This document shows, piece after piece, positions 36,738 through 45,709 of a stretch of DNA of 64,000 bases. Origin of the DNA: Palleronia sp. LCG004 (GTDB lineage Bacteria > Pseudomonadota > Alphaproteobacteria > Rhodobacterales > Rhodobacteraceae); assembly GCF_032931615.1 (NCBI RefSeq), contig NZ_CP136759.1:2356001-2420000 (forward strand), in the 5' to 3' direction. Under the pieces are notes generated by a model. The model did no database searches and was not told where the DNA came from. It worked only from the letters and a program-made list of their open reading frames with translations. A program made the position numbers and the translations under genes. Each line of letters opens with the position of its first letter. The stretch's first letter is position 1.

Positions 36738-36781
36738 GGAAAAAGAAAAGGACCGTGCCCGAGGGAAAGAGGGCACGGTCC
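36738..36781 (-). terminator. Rho-independent terminator of the small membrane-peptide gene
   Basis: An 11-base perfect stem (GGACCGTGCCC at 36750-36760 and its complement at 36771-36781) with a 10-base loop. On the minus strand it is followed at once by TTTTCTTTTTCC (complement of 36738-36749). This is the clearest intrinsic terminator in the window outside the rRNA operon, and it only makes sense for a leftward transcript. Confidence 0.85.
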
Positions 36782-36812
36782 TCACTGTGGAACCCGTGGG
36801 TCCGGAACGCGA

Positions 36813-36887
36813 TCAAACGAGGGCGATTGCCGCCAGCGTCATACCAAGAAACAAACCGCCATAGATCGCGAGGCTTGCATTCATCAT
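36813..36887 (-). CDS. Putative 24-residue membrane peptide
   Basis: A very small gene encoding a peptide that starts MMNASLAIYGG and ends AAIALV: a single hydrophobic helix of about 19 residues with almost no charge. The start ATG (36887) follows GAGGAG with 7 bases of spacing, a near-perfect ribosome-binding site; a second ATG is next to it (36884). The stop at 36813 is followed after about 30 bases by a strong intrinsic terminator in the same direction. No family is recognised. Small one-helix proteins of this size often modulate a larger membrane complex. An in-frame ATG at 36905 is an unlikely alternative because it precedes the ribosome site. Confidence 0.6.
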   Translation of the reverse strand: MMNASLAIYGGLFLGMTLAAIALV

Positions 36888-37193
36888 CTGAATTCTCCTC
36901 GTCATTGCCGGGTGAACCCCGGCCCGACTTTTCCGGTTCCATCTTCTGCCGAAAAGTTTTCCGTACGGTTTACGCTGACTGAGTTGCTGCCGATCGGCCC
37001 GTCGTTTCAAAGTAAGCCGCCCTTGCCGTTCGGCAGGGAAATGCGCTTCCGATCCCTTATCGGCGAACGGGCCCAAGGTGCTACATCCGAACACCGCTGG
37101 AACGAGGCCGGGCCGAGGTACTGGCATCGATCCGCGACAAACCCTAAGATACCGGCTTGCCCGCGTGACCGGGCATGATCTCACAGGTGATCC
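36888..37193. other. Intergenic between the small gene and the flippase
   Basis: About 306 bases that should hold divergent promoters for the small minus-strand gene and for the flippase gene. A short hairpin (CCTTGCC...GGCAGGG, 37021-37038) is present. I found no convincing promoter hexamers and no RNA gene. Confidence 0.35.
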
Positions 37194-38630
37194 ATGAGCG
37201 CCCGACGCGCATTTCTCAGCATGATGGCCTCGCGGGCGGTGAGCCTGTTGATCATGCTGGTCGGAATGGCGGCACTGGGACGATTGCTCGACCCCGAAGC
37301 CTTCGGCCATTTTGCCGTCCTGATGGCGTATTTCGGCCTTGCGAAGACGCTGAGCGAATTCGGGCTCAGATCCTATCTCGTACGGACCGCCGATATCTCG
37401 GGCCGAGAGCTTTCCGGGGCCACGGGATTGTCGCTGGCCATATCGGCGGCGATCTGCGGTCTTGGCGTCCTTCTGTTCCTTGGCCTGCCCAATTCGCTGG
37501 TCCCGGCCGAGATGGCGCTCGCCGCCTTGCCATTGGCGCTGGCGCTTTTGGTGTCGAACTTCAGCCTCGGGACGGAAATGCTTCTGCACCGGGGCCTCGA
37601 CTTCGATCTCATATCGCAGGTCAGCGTGGGACGCGTGATCGCCGAGTCGGGCATTTCGATCTTCCTCGCGGCAATGGGCTACGGAGCGACCGCCCTCGCC
37701 TGGGGCTTCCTCGCAGGGCACCTTGCCTTCGGCGCGGCACTGTTCCTGTGCCGTGGCCCGTCCGACCGCATCTGGCCCGGCATCGGCGGCTGGCGCGACT
37801 ATGCCACCTTCGGCACACGGCTCTCGACCACGCAAGTCCTGCCATCGGCGGGCGAGATCGCGGTCACGTCCATCGTCAGCGTGATGCTCGGTACGGCGAC
37901 GATGGGCCTTTTGAACCGCGCGCAGACGATCCAGAAGATCATCGACCGCACGCTGTTCGAAGGAATCCTGCCGGTGGTGCTGCCCGCCATGAGCGCGGCC
38001 CTCGCACGGGGCGTCCCGCCCATGCAGCTTTATTCGAAACAGATCGATTATCTGGTCGCGATCTGCTGGCCCGGCTTTGCGGTGATCGCCCTTCTCGCCG
38101 ACCCACTCGTCTACGTGCTGCTCGGCCCCAACTGGGATGAAACGGTCGCGGCCGTCCGCCTGCTTGCCATTGCGGGCGTCGCGATGCCCTTCACGAAGAT
38201 GAGCCTCAAGCTGTTCGTGGCGCTGGGCCTTGAAAGCGTCTACCTGCGGATCACGATCGCGATGCAGATCACGCGCGTCGTCTTTGTGGCCGTTGCCGCG
38301 CTCATTTCCTTCAACGCGGTCTGCCTGGCGATATCGCTGGCATTGATCACCAAGGCCGTGAACATCGCCTGGGCCGTCGAAACGCATGTGGGTCGGGGGG
38401 CGGATCGCCTCTGGGCTGCATCGCGCGGGGTCCTGCTGGCGGTTGCGACCTGTATCGGCCCTGCCATCATTCTTCTGCTGGGCCTCGACCCGTTCTTGAC
38501 GGTCGTGCTGTCGATTCCGGTCTGTGCTGCTTTCTGGACGGGGACGATCTTTGCCCTCGACCACCCGCTCGCCGCGGAATTGCGCATGCTGGGACAGAAT
38601 CTCAGAACCCGTCACAGGGTCCGGGGCTGA
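37194..38630 (+). CDS. Polysaccharide/oligosaccharide flippase (Wzx/MOP family)
   Basis: A 478-residue inner-membrane protein with about 12-14 hydrophobic segments. The N-terminal SRAVSLLIMLVGMAALGRLLDPEAFGHFAVL block is typical of lipid-linked-oligosaccharide flippases of the Wzx/TuaB type. It should move an undecaprenyl-linked glycan to the periplasmic face. It converges on the five-gene glycan operon to its right and is the only exporter-like gene in that region. No polymerase (Wzy) or chain-length regulator was seen in the window, so the exported glycan may be short or completed elsewhere. Confidence 0.88.
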   Translation: MSARRAFLSMMASRAVSLLIMLVGMAALGRLLDPEAFGHFAVLMAYFGLAKTLSEFGLRSYLVRTADISGRELSGATGLSLAISAAICGLGVLLFLGLPNSLVPAEMALAALPLALALLVSNFSLGTEMLLHRGLDFDLISQVSVGRVIAESGISIFLAAMGYGATALAWGFLAGHLAFGAALFLCRGPSDRIWPGIGGWRDYATFGTRLSTTQVLPSAGEIAVTSIVSVMLGTATMGLLNRAQTIQKIIDRTLFEGILPVVLPAMSAALARGVPPMQLYSKQIDYLVAICWPGFAVIALLADPLVYVLLGPNWDETVAAVRLLAIAGVAMPFTKMSLKLFVALGLESVYLRITIAMQITRVVFVAVAALISFNAVCLAISLALITKAVNIAWAVETHVGRGADRLWAASRGVLLAVATCIGPAIILLLGLDPFLTVVLSIPVCAAFWTGTIFALDHPLAAELRMLGQNLRTRHRVRG

Positions 38631-38664
38631 CCCCCGGCGCGGTCGATTTCGGGACAGGGCAAAC

Positions 38665-40182
38665 TCATAGAACGCCCGCGTCGCGCCGTTCCAGCAGATG
38701 GACCGCGAGCCGTCTTGCCAAAGCCAGTATCGTGAAGGTCGGTGAGTAAGAGGGACCGGTCGGAAACACCGCCGAGCCCGCGACAAACAGATTGTCGGTC
38801 CCGAAAACACGACAATCGGTGTCTACCACGCCCTTCTCGGGGTGGATCGCCATCCGCGTCGTGCCCATCTGGTGAGCGGCGTCCGTCATTGTTTCGATCG
38901 TCGGCGAACCATGCCCGAAATCGAAGACACCGAGACCGGCAGCCTCGAAGCGCTCCCGACAGAGCTTCACAATTTCGGCGAGGGAGCGATGGTCCTGCTC
39001 CGTAAATCGCCAGTCGAGCGCGGCTTGTCGCATTCCCAGGCGATCGCGCGCGTGGTCGAGGCGCACGCGGCTTTCCGGGTTGGGAACCTGTTCGGTTGCG
39101 AGCTTGACGCGGTAATCCGCGACGCGCCCTATCCCGTCGCGGCATGCGGGCCTGCGAAGCAGCGTATCGAGTGCGGCCCGCTTCCGGCTCGAATAGATCG
39201 GCTTGAGGTAGACCACGTGCTCAAGCAGATTTCGGCTTTTCTGTGTCTTGTCGTCGAGCGCAAAACACACGCAGAATCTAGGCTTCGGGCCGTATTGCAA
39301 CTCATTCGCGAAAGCGCGGGTCGTCGGCCCGGGTGCCAGGGTCGCGCTATGGTGCTTGGGATGATCCGAGTAGAACCGTCCGACCAGATCATGGGCGTTT
39401 CCGATACCGCCGGAGCGATCCCGGTCGGACGCCAGCAACAATCGAGGGGTCTCTATCGCGCCCATCGCGAGAACGACCTGATCGCCCGTTACGTCCAGGC
39501 TGCGTCCCTCGAGCGAGCGGCACGAGACGGTCTCGATACGTCGCCCCGATCGGTCGAGCCGAAGCTCCGTGGCCGTCGCGCCGAGGACGACACGCAGATT
39601 CGTCAGGGACTGCATCTCGTCGCCAAAACGGAGGCGCGTCCGCGTCGGAGATTCTTCCCACCAGAAGCTCGACATCTTCAGTCCGGCATCTGCGATTCGC
39701 GTGCGGAGTCTGCCAAGTTCGGGACGTTGCGTTTCCGCTTCCAGATCCTCGAACCCGTAATCCGCTGCAGCGGCGCGGTAGTGAACCTGCAATTCCTCGT
39801 AGGAGAGAGGCCATTCGCTGAATGGAACCCAGGGGCGTTCCGCGAAATCGCTGGGCTGGAGATACTTCCACTTGCCCGTCCAGACATTGCTGGTTCCTCC
39901 GAACTGGCGTACGCGGCTGACCCCGCGCAATTGCGGTGGCAGATACGCGTGGTATCCGGCCTCGGGGTCGAGGGCGCGGTGCGGCTTTCCGAGGAAGGTC
40001 ACATCGTTCAGTGCCTGGATCTCGGGGTCGAAGACCTCCCGACCGCTTTCGAGCATGATCACGTCGACACCCCGGCGGGCGAGATGCATCGCGACACCCG
40101 CGCCGGCAATCCCGGATCCGACCACCACGACCTCTGCCCGCAATGACTCGTCTTCAGGCAGATCCCGGACATCGACGATCAT
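38665..40182 (-). CDS. GMC-family FAD oxidoreductase
   Basis: A 505-residue flavoprotein of the glucose-methanol-choline family. The FAD-binding motif is VVVGSGIAGAG at about residues 20-30 with MLESG (acidic ribose binder) near 50. The C-terminal GMC domain has MGTTRM near 438, DTDCRVFGTDNLFVAGSAVFPT near 452-473 and YSPTFTILALARRLA near 478. It oxidises an alcohol, probably on a sugar or polyol; the substrate is unknown. It is the last gene of a minus-strand operon and overlaps the preceding glycosyltransferase by 4 bases (ATGA), which implies a role in the same glycan pathway. Confidence 0.9.
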   Translation of the reverse strand: MIVDVRDLPEDESLRAEVVVVGSGIAGAGVAMHLARRGVDVIMLESGREVFDPEIQALNDVTFLGKPHRALDPEAGYHAYLPPQLRGVSRVRQFGGTSNVWTGKWKYLQPSDFAERPWVPFSEWPLSYEELQVHYRAAAADYGFEDLEAETQRPELGRLRTRIADAGLKMSSFWWEESPTRTRLRFGDEMQSLTNLRVVLGATATELRLDRSGRRIETVSCRSLEGRSLDVTGDQVVLAMGAIETPRLLLASDRDRSGGIGNAHDLVGRFYSDHPKHHSATLAPGPTTRAFANELQYGPKPRFCVCFALDDKTQKSRNLLEHVVYLKPIYSSRKRAALDTLLRRPACRDGIGRVADYRVKLATEQVPNPESRVRLDHARDRLGMRQAALDWRFTEQDHRSLAEIVKLCRERFEAAGLGVFDFGHGSPTIETMTDAAHQMGTTRMAIHPEKGVVDTDCRVFGTDNLFVAGSAVFPTGPSYSPTFTILALARRLAVHLLERRDAGVL

Positions 40183-41012
40183 GAATGGCGTTCCGGCTTG
40201 GCCTCGGGTCCGGCAGTCCGGCCGAGCATGTTTCGATGAGTGGCCTCGAAAAGTTCGCGACGCGCAGGGTCTGCCAGAAGATCAGCGTGTTTTCTTGCGA
40301 TATAGCCGTGGCTTTCAGCACGGAGTGCCGGGTTCGCGGTCAGCTTGTCGTGGCCGCCACGGTTCAACCGATAGACCGGCATCGCATGGCCCGCGACCGC
40401 CGTAATCTCCGTCAATCGATAGAACATCTCGGAGGAGGACCGAGAGCGCAACGCTTCGTCCCATCCGCCCACCGTTTCAAGCGCAACCCGGGGAATCGCC
40501 GCGGCCTGTTTGGTATTTATGCTGTGCCCGTTCCGGGAGAGATGGGCATCGAGACCCCAGATCTCCCTTTTGCGTGACGACGCAGGTCTTCGGATATGAG
40601 GCCGACGCGCAGATCCTTCGACGACGATTCCGCCGACCACGATGCTCAACGGATCTTGCGCCGCCGCGGCCCTGATCCAGCGGCGATAGAACCAGCCGGC
40701 CCACGGCAGGAGCGCATCGTCGTCATCGAGAAATATCAGGTGGGAGCTTTCCGAATGCCCCATGCCAGTGTTGCGCGCGGCACAGACACCCCGATTCTCT
40801 TCATGTCGAACCAGCCTGACCCGATCGCCTCGGACCTCATCCAGATCGACCGGAACAGGCGAGGCATCATCGACGACGACAACCTCGTCGACGCCGCTCC
40901 GCACCGCACTCCTGACAGCCCGTCGAACGTGCTCCGGGCGCCCGAAGCTCGGAATGACCACTCCGAGCGAGGCGTTATCTGCGCGGGATCGCCCGTCCTT
41001 TTCCGAGGTCAA
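40179..41012 (-). CDS. Glycosyltransferase family 2
   Basis: A 277-residue GT-A-fold transferase. The N-terminal LGVVIPSFGRPEHVRRAV strand with the VVVVDDASP nucleotide loop and the DDDD metal motif (LIFLDDDDALLPW, near residue 100) define family 2. I placed the start at the TTG at 41012, which overlaps the upstream stop (TTGA); no ATG lies near the conserved N-terminus. An open frame to 41489 is a shadow of the neighbouring gene. The donor and acceptor are unknown. It is the fourth gene of a five-gene operon running 44243 to 38665. Confidence 0.83.
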   Translation of the reverse strand: MTSEKDGRSRADNASLGVVIPSFGRPEHVRRAVRSAVRSGVDEVVVVDDASPVPVDLDEVRGDRVRLVRHEENRGVCAARNTGMGHSESSHLIFLDDDDALLPWAGWFYRRWIRAAAAQDPLSIVVGGIVVEGSARRPHIRRPASSRKREIWGLDAHLSRNGHSINTKQAAAIPRVALETVGGWDEALRSRSSSEMFYRLTEITAVAGHAMPVYRLNRGGHDKLTANPALRAESHGYIARKHADLLADPARRELFEATHRNMLGRTAGPEAKPERHS

Positions 41013-42031
41013 GAGACATGCCTGTCCTGCCGACGGACCATGGCGGCATTGACGAGCCGTTCGGGAAACATGCTGGCGCGGGCGAGCTTCTTCGCCAGGG
41101 CGTCGTTCTTTCCGACGAATGGCAGACCACGCATCATCGGGACGAGCATGCCCTGCATCCGGCGGCCCGCATAGATCTTGCGCTTGCCTTCGACGTAATC
41201 GGGCTTGGGCCTCAAGTTCCACTTCGTGATGAAATGCTCGAGGCTTCGCGTCCCGTACGCATCCGACCAGCGCAGCGCGAAGAACGGCCAATCCTCCCGG
41301 TTCATCGGCCGCGCACGACAGGGAAACACGTAGGTGACGACGGATGCAGGCTCGAACCAGACGGTCCCGCCGGCCTGCCGCACGCTCATCGAGAAGTCGA
41401 TATGCTCCTTCGTCGACAGAAGCTTTTCGTCGAGCGGGCCGATCCTGTCGAAGACGTCGCGACGCGCGAGCGCGCAGTGAAACTCGCACATGCCGGTCTG
41501 CTTGCGTTCGAGCCGTCCCTGCCAGTCCGAGACCTTTTCGGAGTGACCGTGCATGACCTCGTCGAGAGCGCGGCCGTGCTCGGGATTGTTCTCGAAGAAG
41601 CCCGCCATGTCGCCGCCGGGGGCGTAATCGCCACCGGCATGGTGGATCTCGGTATGGGCGGGAAGACCCTGACAGGTGAGCGGCGCGACGATGTCGGCCC
41701 CCTCCTCGTCCGCGCAGGCGACGAGGGGCGGCAGCCAGTTCTCGGTGAAGAGAACGTCGTTGTCGATGAAGACGACATAGTCCGTCTTGGCTTCGGCCAC
41801 GCCGATATTACGCGCCTCGTTCGGCGTGAGAAACCGTTCGCGACGGATGAGCTTGAAGCCCCGCGCCTCGGATTCACGGCGAAGCAGTTCGGCGATCCGG
41901 GGCGGCGACTTGCCGTCGACATAGATCACGTCGACATTCGACGTATGCTCGTAAAGGCTTTCAAGCGACTCGACGGTCATGCCGAACCGCTCACGCTGAC
42001 TGATGATGATAGTTACACGGGGGTCGGTCAC
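41009..42031 (-). CDS. Glycosyltransferase family 2
   Basis: A 340-residue GT-A transferase. It begins VTIIISQRERFGMTVESLESL with VIYVDGKSPPR as the nucleotide loop, then YVVFIDNDVLFTENWLPPL, where D-N-D is the DXD metal motif (about residues 90-95). The middle (CEFHCALARRDVFDRIGPLDEKLLSTKEHIDFSMS, with the catalytic acidic pair) fits family 2 enzymes of the rhamnosyl/galactosyl type. GTG start at 42031 overlaps the upstream stop (GTGA). Third gene of the operon. Confidence 0.88.
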   Translation of the reverse strand: MTDPRVTIIISQRERFGMTVESLESLYEHTSNVDVIYVDGKSPPRIAELLRRESEARGFKLIRRERFLTPNEARNIGVAEAKTDYVVFIDNDVLFTENWLPPLVACADEEGADIVAPLTCQGLPAHTEIHHAGGDYAPGGDMAGFFENNPEHGRALDEVMHGHSEKVSDWQGRLERKQTGMCEFHCALARRDVFDRIGPLDEKLLSTKEHIDFSMSVRQAGGTVWFEPASVVTYVFPCRARPMNREDWPFFALRWSDAYGTRSLEHFITKWNLRPKPDYVEGKRKIYAGRRMQGMLVPMMRGLPFVGKNDALAKKLARASMFPERLVNAAMVRRQDRHVS

Positions 42032-43287
42032 GGTCGATCTCTCCTGATGGTGAGCGCGCGTCGATAGGCCAGAAGCGTTTCTTCAACGATATGACCTTGA
42101 TCGAACTCTTCCAAGACCTTGCGACGTCCGGCGGTTCCGAGATCAGCCCAATCCCCCCGGCGACCCATCATGGCGGCGATCGCATCGGCCAATGCGCGCG
42201 GATCGCGTTCGGGCACGAGATCGCCGTTCTCTCCCGGAATGACGAGTTCGGGAATTCCTCCATGATGCGTGCCGATGACGGGAAGGCCGGTCGCCATGGC
42301 CTCTTTCGCCGTGTTGACGTTCGCATCCTCGTCGCCCGATGACGCCCTTACCGACGGGGTCAGCGCGATATCCGCACGGTGAAGGGCCTCGATGACCTGT
42401 CCGCGGTCTGCCGAACCGGCAAGCATCACCCGATCGGTGAGACCCGCCTCCGAAATCTGGGCTGCAAGCGCGGATCGCAAAGGGCCGTCGCCGAGGATTT
42501 CCAGCGTGACGTCGTGACCTTCGCGTATCAGATGGCCAATCGCGGCGACCGCGTCCGAAAACCCCTTCTTCTCCACGAGCCGACCGACCGCGACGAGGCG
42601 GGTCGGTCCCTCGGAAACCCGCCGGTTGGCGGGAGGCGAGAACGCCCTTGTATCGATCGGCGATCCGATCACGATGATCTTGTCCGCAGGACATCCGAGC
42701 GCAATCGCCTTGTCTCGGAAGTATCGGCAATTCGCGATGAAGAGGTCGGCCTCTCGGAACAGGCGCGCATAGACCCGCACTCCGCGTTCCTCGACATGGC
42801 GGGTGATGTCGTAGCCGCGGAGATGCACGACAAGCGCACGCGTCCGCAGCGTGCCCCAGCGACGATGCCGCGCGGCGAGAAGGCCCAGAACCCCGAACTG
42901 GGCATGAACGACGTCGAAATCGGGCGCGTCCGCCATGAGGCGCGTGACCGCCAGGCGGGCGGGCGAGATACGATCGGCCAGCATCAGGCCGAGATAACCC
43001 GGTGAATGTCGCGGGCTCCGACGGGCGAGGTCCAGACCGCGCTTCAAGGAAAGTCTGCCCTGATAACGCGCCCGCATGATCCGTGCCTCGGGCAGACCGT
43101 ACGCGTCGAGAATGTCCTGCCGCGGCGCGGCGGCATCGGCATTCGTGGCGAGGATCCGCAGGTCCTGCCCCGACCGCAGAAGCCCCGCCGCGAGCGTCGT
43201 CACGAAGGTTTCCGAGATGACCGGAAATTCGTGCACCACCAGCCCCAAGCGGAGCGCATCGACCGAGCTGTGCCTATCCGACGTCAT
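42028..43287 (-). CDS. Glycosyltransferase family 4 (GT-B fold)
   Basis: A 419-residue retaining GT-B transferase. The N-terminal domain starts LRLGLVVHEFPVISETFVTTLAAGLLRSG, typical of the exopolysaccharide group (WcaL/AmsK-like, 'SETF' motif). The C-terminal domain has VAVGRLVEKKGFSDAVAAI (about residues 228-247) and the donor-binding EX7E motif within KEAMATGLPVIGTHHGGIPELV (about 335-356). The start ATG overlaps the preceding stop by 4 bases. Second gene of the operon. It probably adds galactose or mannose to an exopolysaccharide repeat unit. Confidence 0.9.
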   Translation of the reverse strand: MTSDRHSSVDALRLGLVVHEFPVISETFVTTLAAGLLRSGQDLRILATNADAAAPRQDILDAYGLPEARIMRARYQGRLSLKRGLDLARRSPRHSPGYLGLMLADRISPARLAVTRLMADAPDFDVVHAQFGVLGLLAARHRRWGTLRTRALVVHLRGYDITRHVEERGVRVYARLFREADLFIANCRYFRDKAIALGCPADKIIVIGSPIDTRAFSPPANRRVSEGPTRLVAVGRLVEKKGFSDAVAAIGHLIREGHDVTLEILGDGPLRSALAAQISEAGLTDRVMLAGSADRGQVIEALHRADIALTPSVRASSGDEDANVNTAKEAMATGLPVIGTHHGGIPELVIPGENGDLVPERDPRALADAIAAMMGRRGDWADLGTAGRRKVLEEFDQGHIVEETLLAYRRALTIRRDRP

Positions 43288-44243
43288 TGCCGGCTCGCGA
43301 CCCGGCGGCGCAGGGTTTCGTGCAGCGGGCCGGGCAGCAGGCTGGCGAGTGCTGCCAGCGTCCGGATGCGCGCCAGCCTGTCGCGCGACGCCGCCTTCGG
43401 ATCGAGCCGCCAGCTCTGCGCGACAAGCCGTCTGGTGGCGGCGTAATCGCCAGCCTGATAGGCCAGCGTTGCCCAGTAGATCTGGTTACGGGCCTTGGCG
43501 CGGCGCAGCTCGTCCGCATCGAGCCCCTCGCCCATCAGATCCATCTTCTGCAGCACCCGCGTCCAGTTTGCCTCCATCCGCGCCCAGTTTGCAGTGATCT
43601 GTCCGTCCCGCTTGCGGTAATCGGCAAGGGGTTCCGGCACGATTGCAGCCGCCTTGCCGCGCCCAGCCACAACCCGTACGAACCAGTCGAGATCGATGCA
43701 GCCGGAAAGGCCGGTGTCGAATTGTCCGGCTTCGCGTGCGGCATCGGCCCGAACAATCACGCCCGTCGCGCTGTGAAGCGGACCCTCAACGACGAGAGAA
43801 CGTGCATCGTGCCTCAGATGCGGTGCATCCGAGACGATCCCCGTCGGATGACCCTGGGCGTCGACGTAACGCCACAGCCCGGAGGCGAGAACCAGGTCGC
43901 GATCGTCGGCGAGAACATTCGAGACCCGCTCGACCATCTGTGCATCGAGCCGATCGTCGGAATCGAGAAAGCAGATCAGATCCCCGCTCGCGCGATCGAG
44001 ACCTGCATTGCGCGCGGCCGCCGCGCCCGATTGCGCTTGCCGATGAACGATCATGCGACGCTGCGGCCCGGTCCACGAACCGGCCAGCCGCTCGAGGAGC
44101 TCTCCCGTTCCGTCCGTGGAGCCGTCGTCGATCGCGACAAGCTCCAGACGCGGCCATGTCTGCCGGGCGGCAGACGTGACGGCTTCGGCCACGAAATCCA
44201 CCACGTCGTGGCAGGGCATGACGATGCTGACCAGCGAGGTCAC
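43284..44243 (-). CDS. Glycosyltransferase family 2
   Basis: A 319-residue GT-A transferase, first gene of the glycan operon. Its N-terminus is SLVSIVMPCHDVVDFVAEAV with VAIDDGSTDGT as nucleotide loop, AARNAG in the next helix and the metal motif ICFLDSDDR (about residues 85-93). The start chosen is the GTG at 44243, which begins directly at the conserved strand and has GGGG upstream; a TTG at 44261 adds six residues but has no ribosome site. The upstream 450-base gap must hold the operon promoter. Confidence 0.86.
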   Translation of the reverse strand: MTSLVSIVMPCHDVVDFVAEAVTSAARQTWPRLELVAIDDGSTDGTGELLERLAGSWTGPQRRMIVHRQAQSGAAAARNAGLDRASGDLICFLDSDDRLDAQMVERVSNVLADDRDLVLASGLWRYVDAQGHPTGIVSDAPHLRHDARSLVVEGPLHSATGVIVRADAAREAGQFDTGLSGCIDLDWFVRVVAGRGKAAAIVPEPLADYRKRDGQITANWARMEANWTRVLQKMDLMGEGLDADELRRAKARNQIYWATLAYQAGDYAATRRLVAQSWRLDPKAASRDRLARIRTLAALASLLPGPLHETLRRRVASRQ

Positions 44244-44713
44244 GAAAACACCCCGCACCAACGTTCGGGGAAAGGCGTGTAACTGCCGTCGGTTTCGAAG
44301 ACGAGACTGTCGCTCATGCTGCGACCCTAGCGCTCCTCCGCGGAACTTGCACGAGCCGTGAATATCCGATCGCCTTCATGTCGGGGGCGAGAGCCGATAC
44401 CGGGGAAAACGCCCTCCGCACGTGGCTTCGACAGGCATCGGAGTTCCCAGGCCGATCATCTCCAACGTACCTCGCACGAAACAAAATACCCCGCGGAAAG
44501 GTCAGGTCGGTCGTTCCTGCCGAAGGATCCCCACGAAACAAAACCTTGTCGAAAAAGGTCATGCGATACTTGGGAAAGCGAAAGACGTGATCGGCGTCGA
44601 GGGCTGCGCGATCGCAAACCCGGGGCGCTGCAGGAAAGGGTCAGGGCCCTGGACCGTTCATGCGGTAACCGACACGGGGCAAGAACCGGTCAACGAACGA
44701 GGAACGGAGAGCG
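44244..44713. other. Long divergent intergenic region with a 12-base direct repeat
   Basis: About 470 bases between the divergent glycan operon and the cyclodeaminase gene, more AT-rich than its neighbours. CACGAAACAAAA occurs twice in direct orientation (44475-44486 and 44532-44543), the second followed by a small hairpin (ACCTT...AAGGT). Open frames here (for example 44378-44590) have low-quality, arginine-rich content and no family similarity, so I do not call a gene. Promoters for both flanks must lie here but none is clear. Confidence 0.4.
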
Positions 44714-45709
44714 ATGACGACCCTGCTACTGACCAGAAACGACGTGAGGGGCCTTACCGACATGCCCGCCGTCATCGCCGCGGTGGAAGAGGCCTACCGC
44801 AGCTTCGGCGACGGCAAGGTCGACCAGCCGCCATATATGGGCATCCACCTCTCCACGCCAGGGGCCGAGATCGACTTCAAGGCGGGATACAGCCGGGCGA
44901 ACGAACTCGTCTCGCTCAAGGCCTCCTCGGGCGGGTTCCGCGACAATCCCGATCGCCACGGCGTGCCGAACGGCATGGGCACGGTGATGCTCTTCGACGG
45001 ACGCAGCGGGGCGTTGGTCTGCATCATGGACGGAAGCCTCCTGACGGGTTTGCGCACCGGTGCAGCGGGCGCGATCTCCGTCCGCGCGATGGCGCGACCG
45101 GACGCGCGCAGCCTCGCCGTGATCGGCACGGGCAGCCAGGCCCGGATGCAGGTCCGTGCCATCCGCGAAGTCATGCAGATCGAAACCATTCGCGCCTGGG
45201 GACGCTCCTCCGCGAATGCGGCGGCCTTCGCCGTGGAGATCGAAGGCCAATTCGACATTCCGGTCACGCTTGCGGGAACTGCCGCGGAAGCCGCGGCGGA
45301 TGCGGATGTCGTCGTCACCACGACCCGCGCGAGCGAGGTGGTCCTTCGGCCCGGAAGCCTGAAGCCGGGCACGCATGTCGTTGCCATCGGCACCGATCAA
45401 CGCGGCAAGCGGGAGCTCGACCCGGAGCTTTTTCGCGATGCCTATGTCGTTGTCGATTCCGAAGCCCAATGTGCCGAGAAGGGCGAAGTGCAGCACGCGA
45501 TCGCCGCCGGAATCATCGAACAGGCCCACGCGGAAATCGGCCAAGTGCTTCTTGGCCGGCGTCCCGGACGGACGAGCGCGGAGCAGATCACGATCTTCGA
45601 CTCGACGGGAATGGCGATCCAAGACAACGTCACCGCCGCCGCGATCCTCGCTCTTGCGCGCGAACGAGGGGTCGGAATGCCCTTTGACTTTCTGACGCAA
45701 ACCTCCTGA
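44714..45709 (+). CDS. Ornithine cyclodeaminase/mu-crystallin family protein
   Basis: A 331-residue NAD(P)-dependent enzyme of the OCD/mu-crystallin family, whose members include ornithine cyclodeaminase, ectoine-utilisation EutC, delta-pyrroline/ketimine reductases and the iminosuccinate reductase BhcD. The Rossmann motif is LAVIGTGSQARMQVRAI (about residues 135-151), preceded by DGSLLTGLRTGAAGAISVRAMA, which contains the family's RTGA motif. VVVTTT follows near 198. A good GGAG ribosome site precedes the ATG. It overlaps the next gene by one base (TGATG), so it works with that dehydratase-like enzyme. Exact substrate undecided. Confidence 0.88.
   Translation: MTTLLLTRNDVRGLTDMPAVIAAVEEAYRSFGDGKVDQPPYMGIHLSTPGAEIDFKAGYSRANELVSLKASSGGFRDNPDRHGVPNGMGTVMLFDGRSGALVCIMDGSLLTGLRTGAAGAISVRAMARPDARSLAVIGTGSQARMQVRAIREVMQIETIRAWGRSSANAAAFAVEIEGQFDIPVTLAGTAAEAAADADVVVTTTRASEVVLRPGSLKPGTHVVAIGTDQRGKRELDPELFRDAYVVVDSEAQCAEKGEVQHAIAAGIIEQAHAEIGQVLLGRRPGRTSAEQITIFDSTGMAIQDNVTAAAILALARERGVGMPFDFLTQTS

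Noticed and set aside
36906..38810. Long minus-strand frame opposite the flippase that runs into the 24-residue peptide
   Set aside because: Antisense to the flippase; only its last codons (36813-36887), with their own ribosome site, are likely to be translated.
44314..44590. Open frames in the gap before the cyclodeaminase gene
   Set aside because: Arg/Ser-rich, no ribosome sites, no family similarity; the region looks regulatory.
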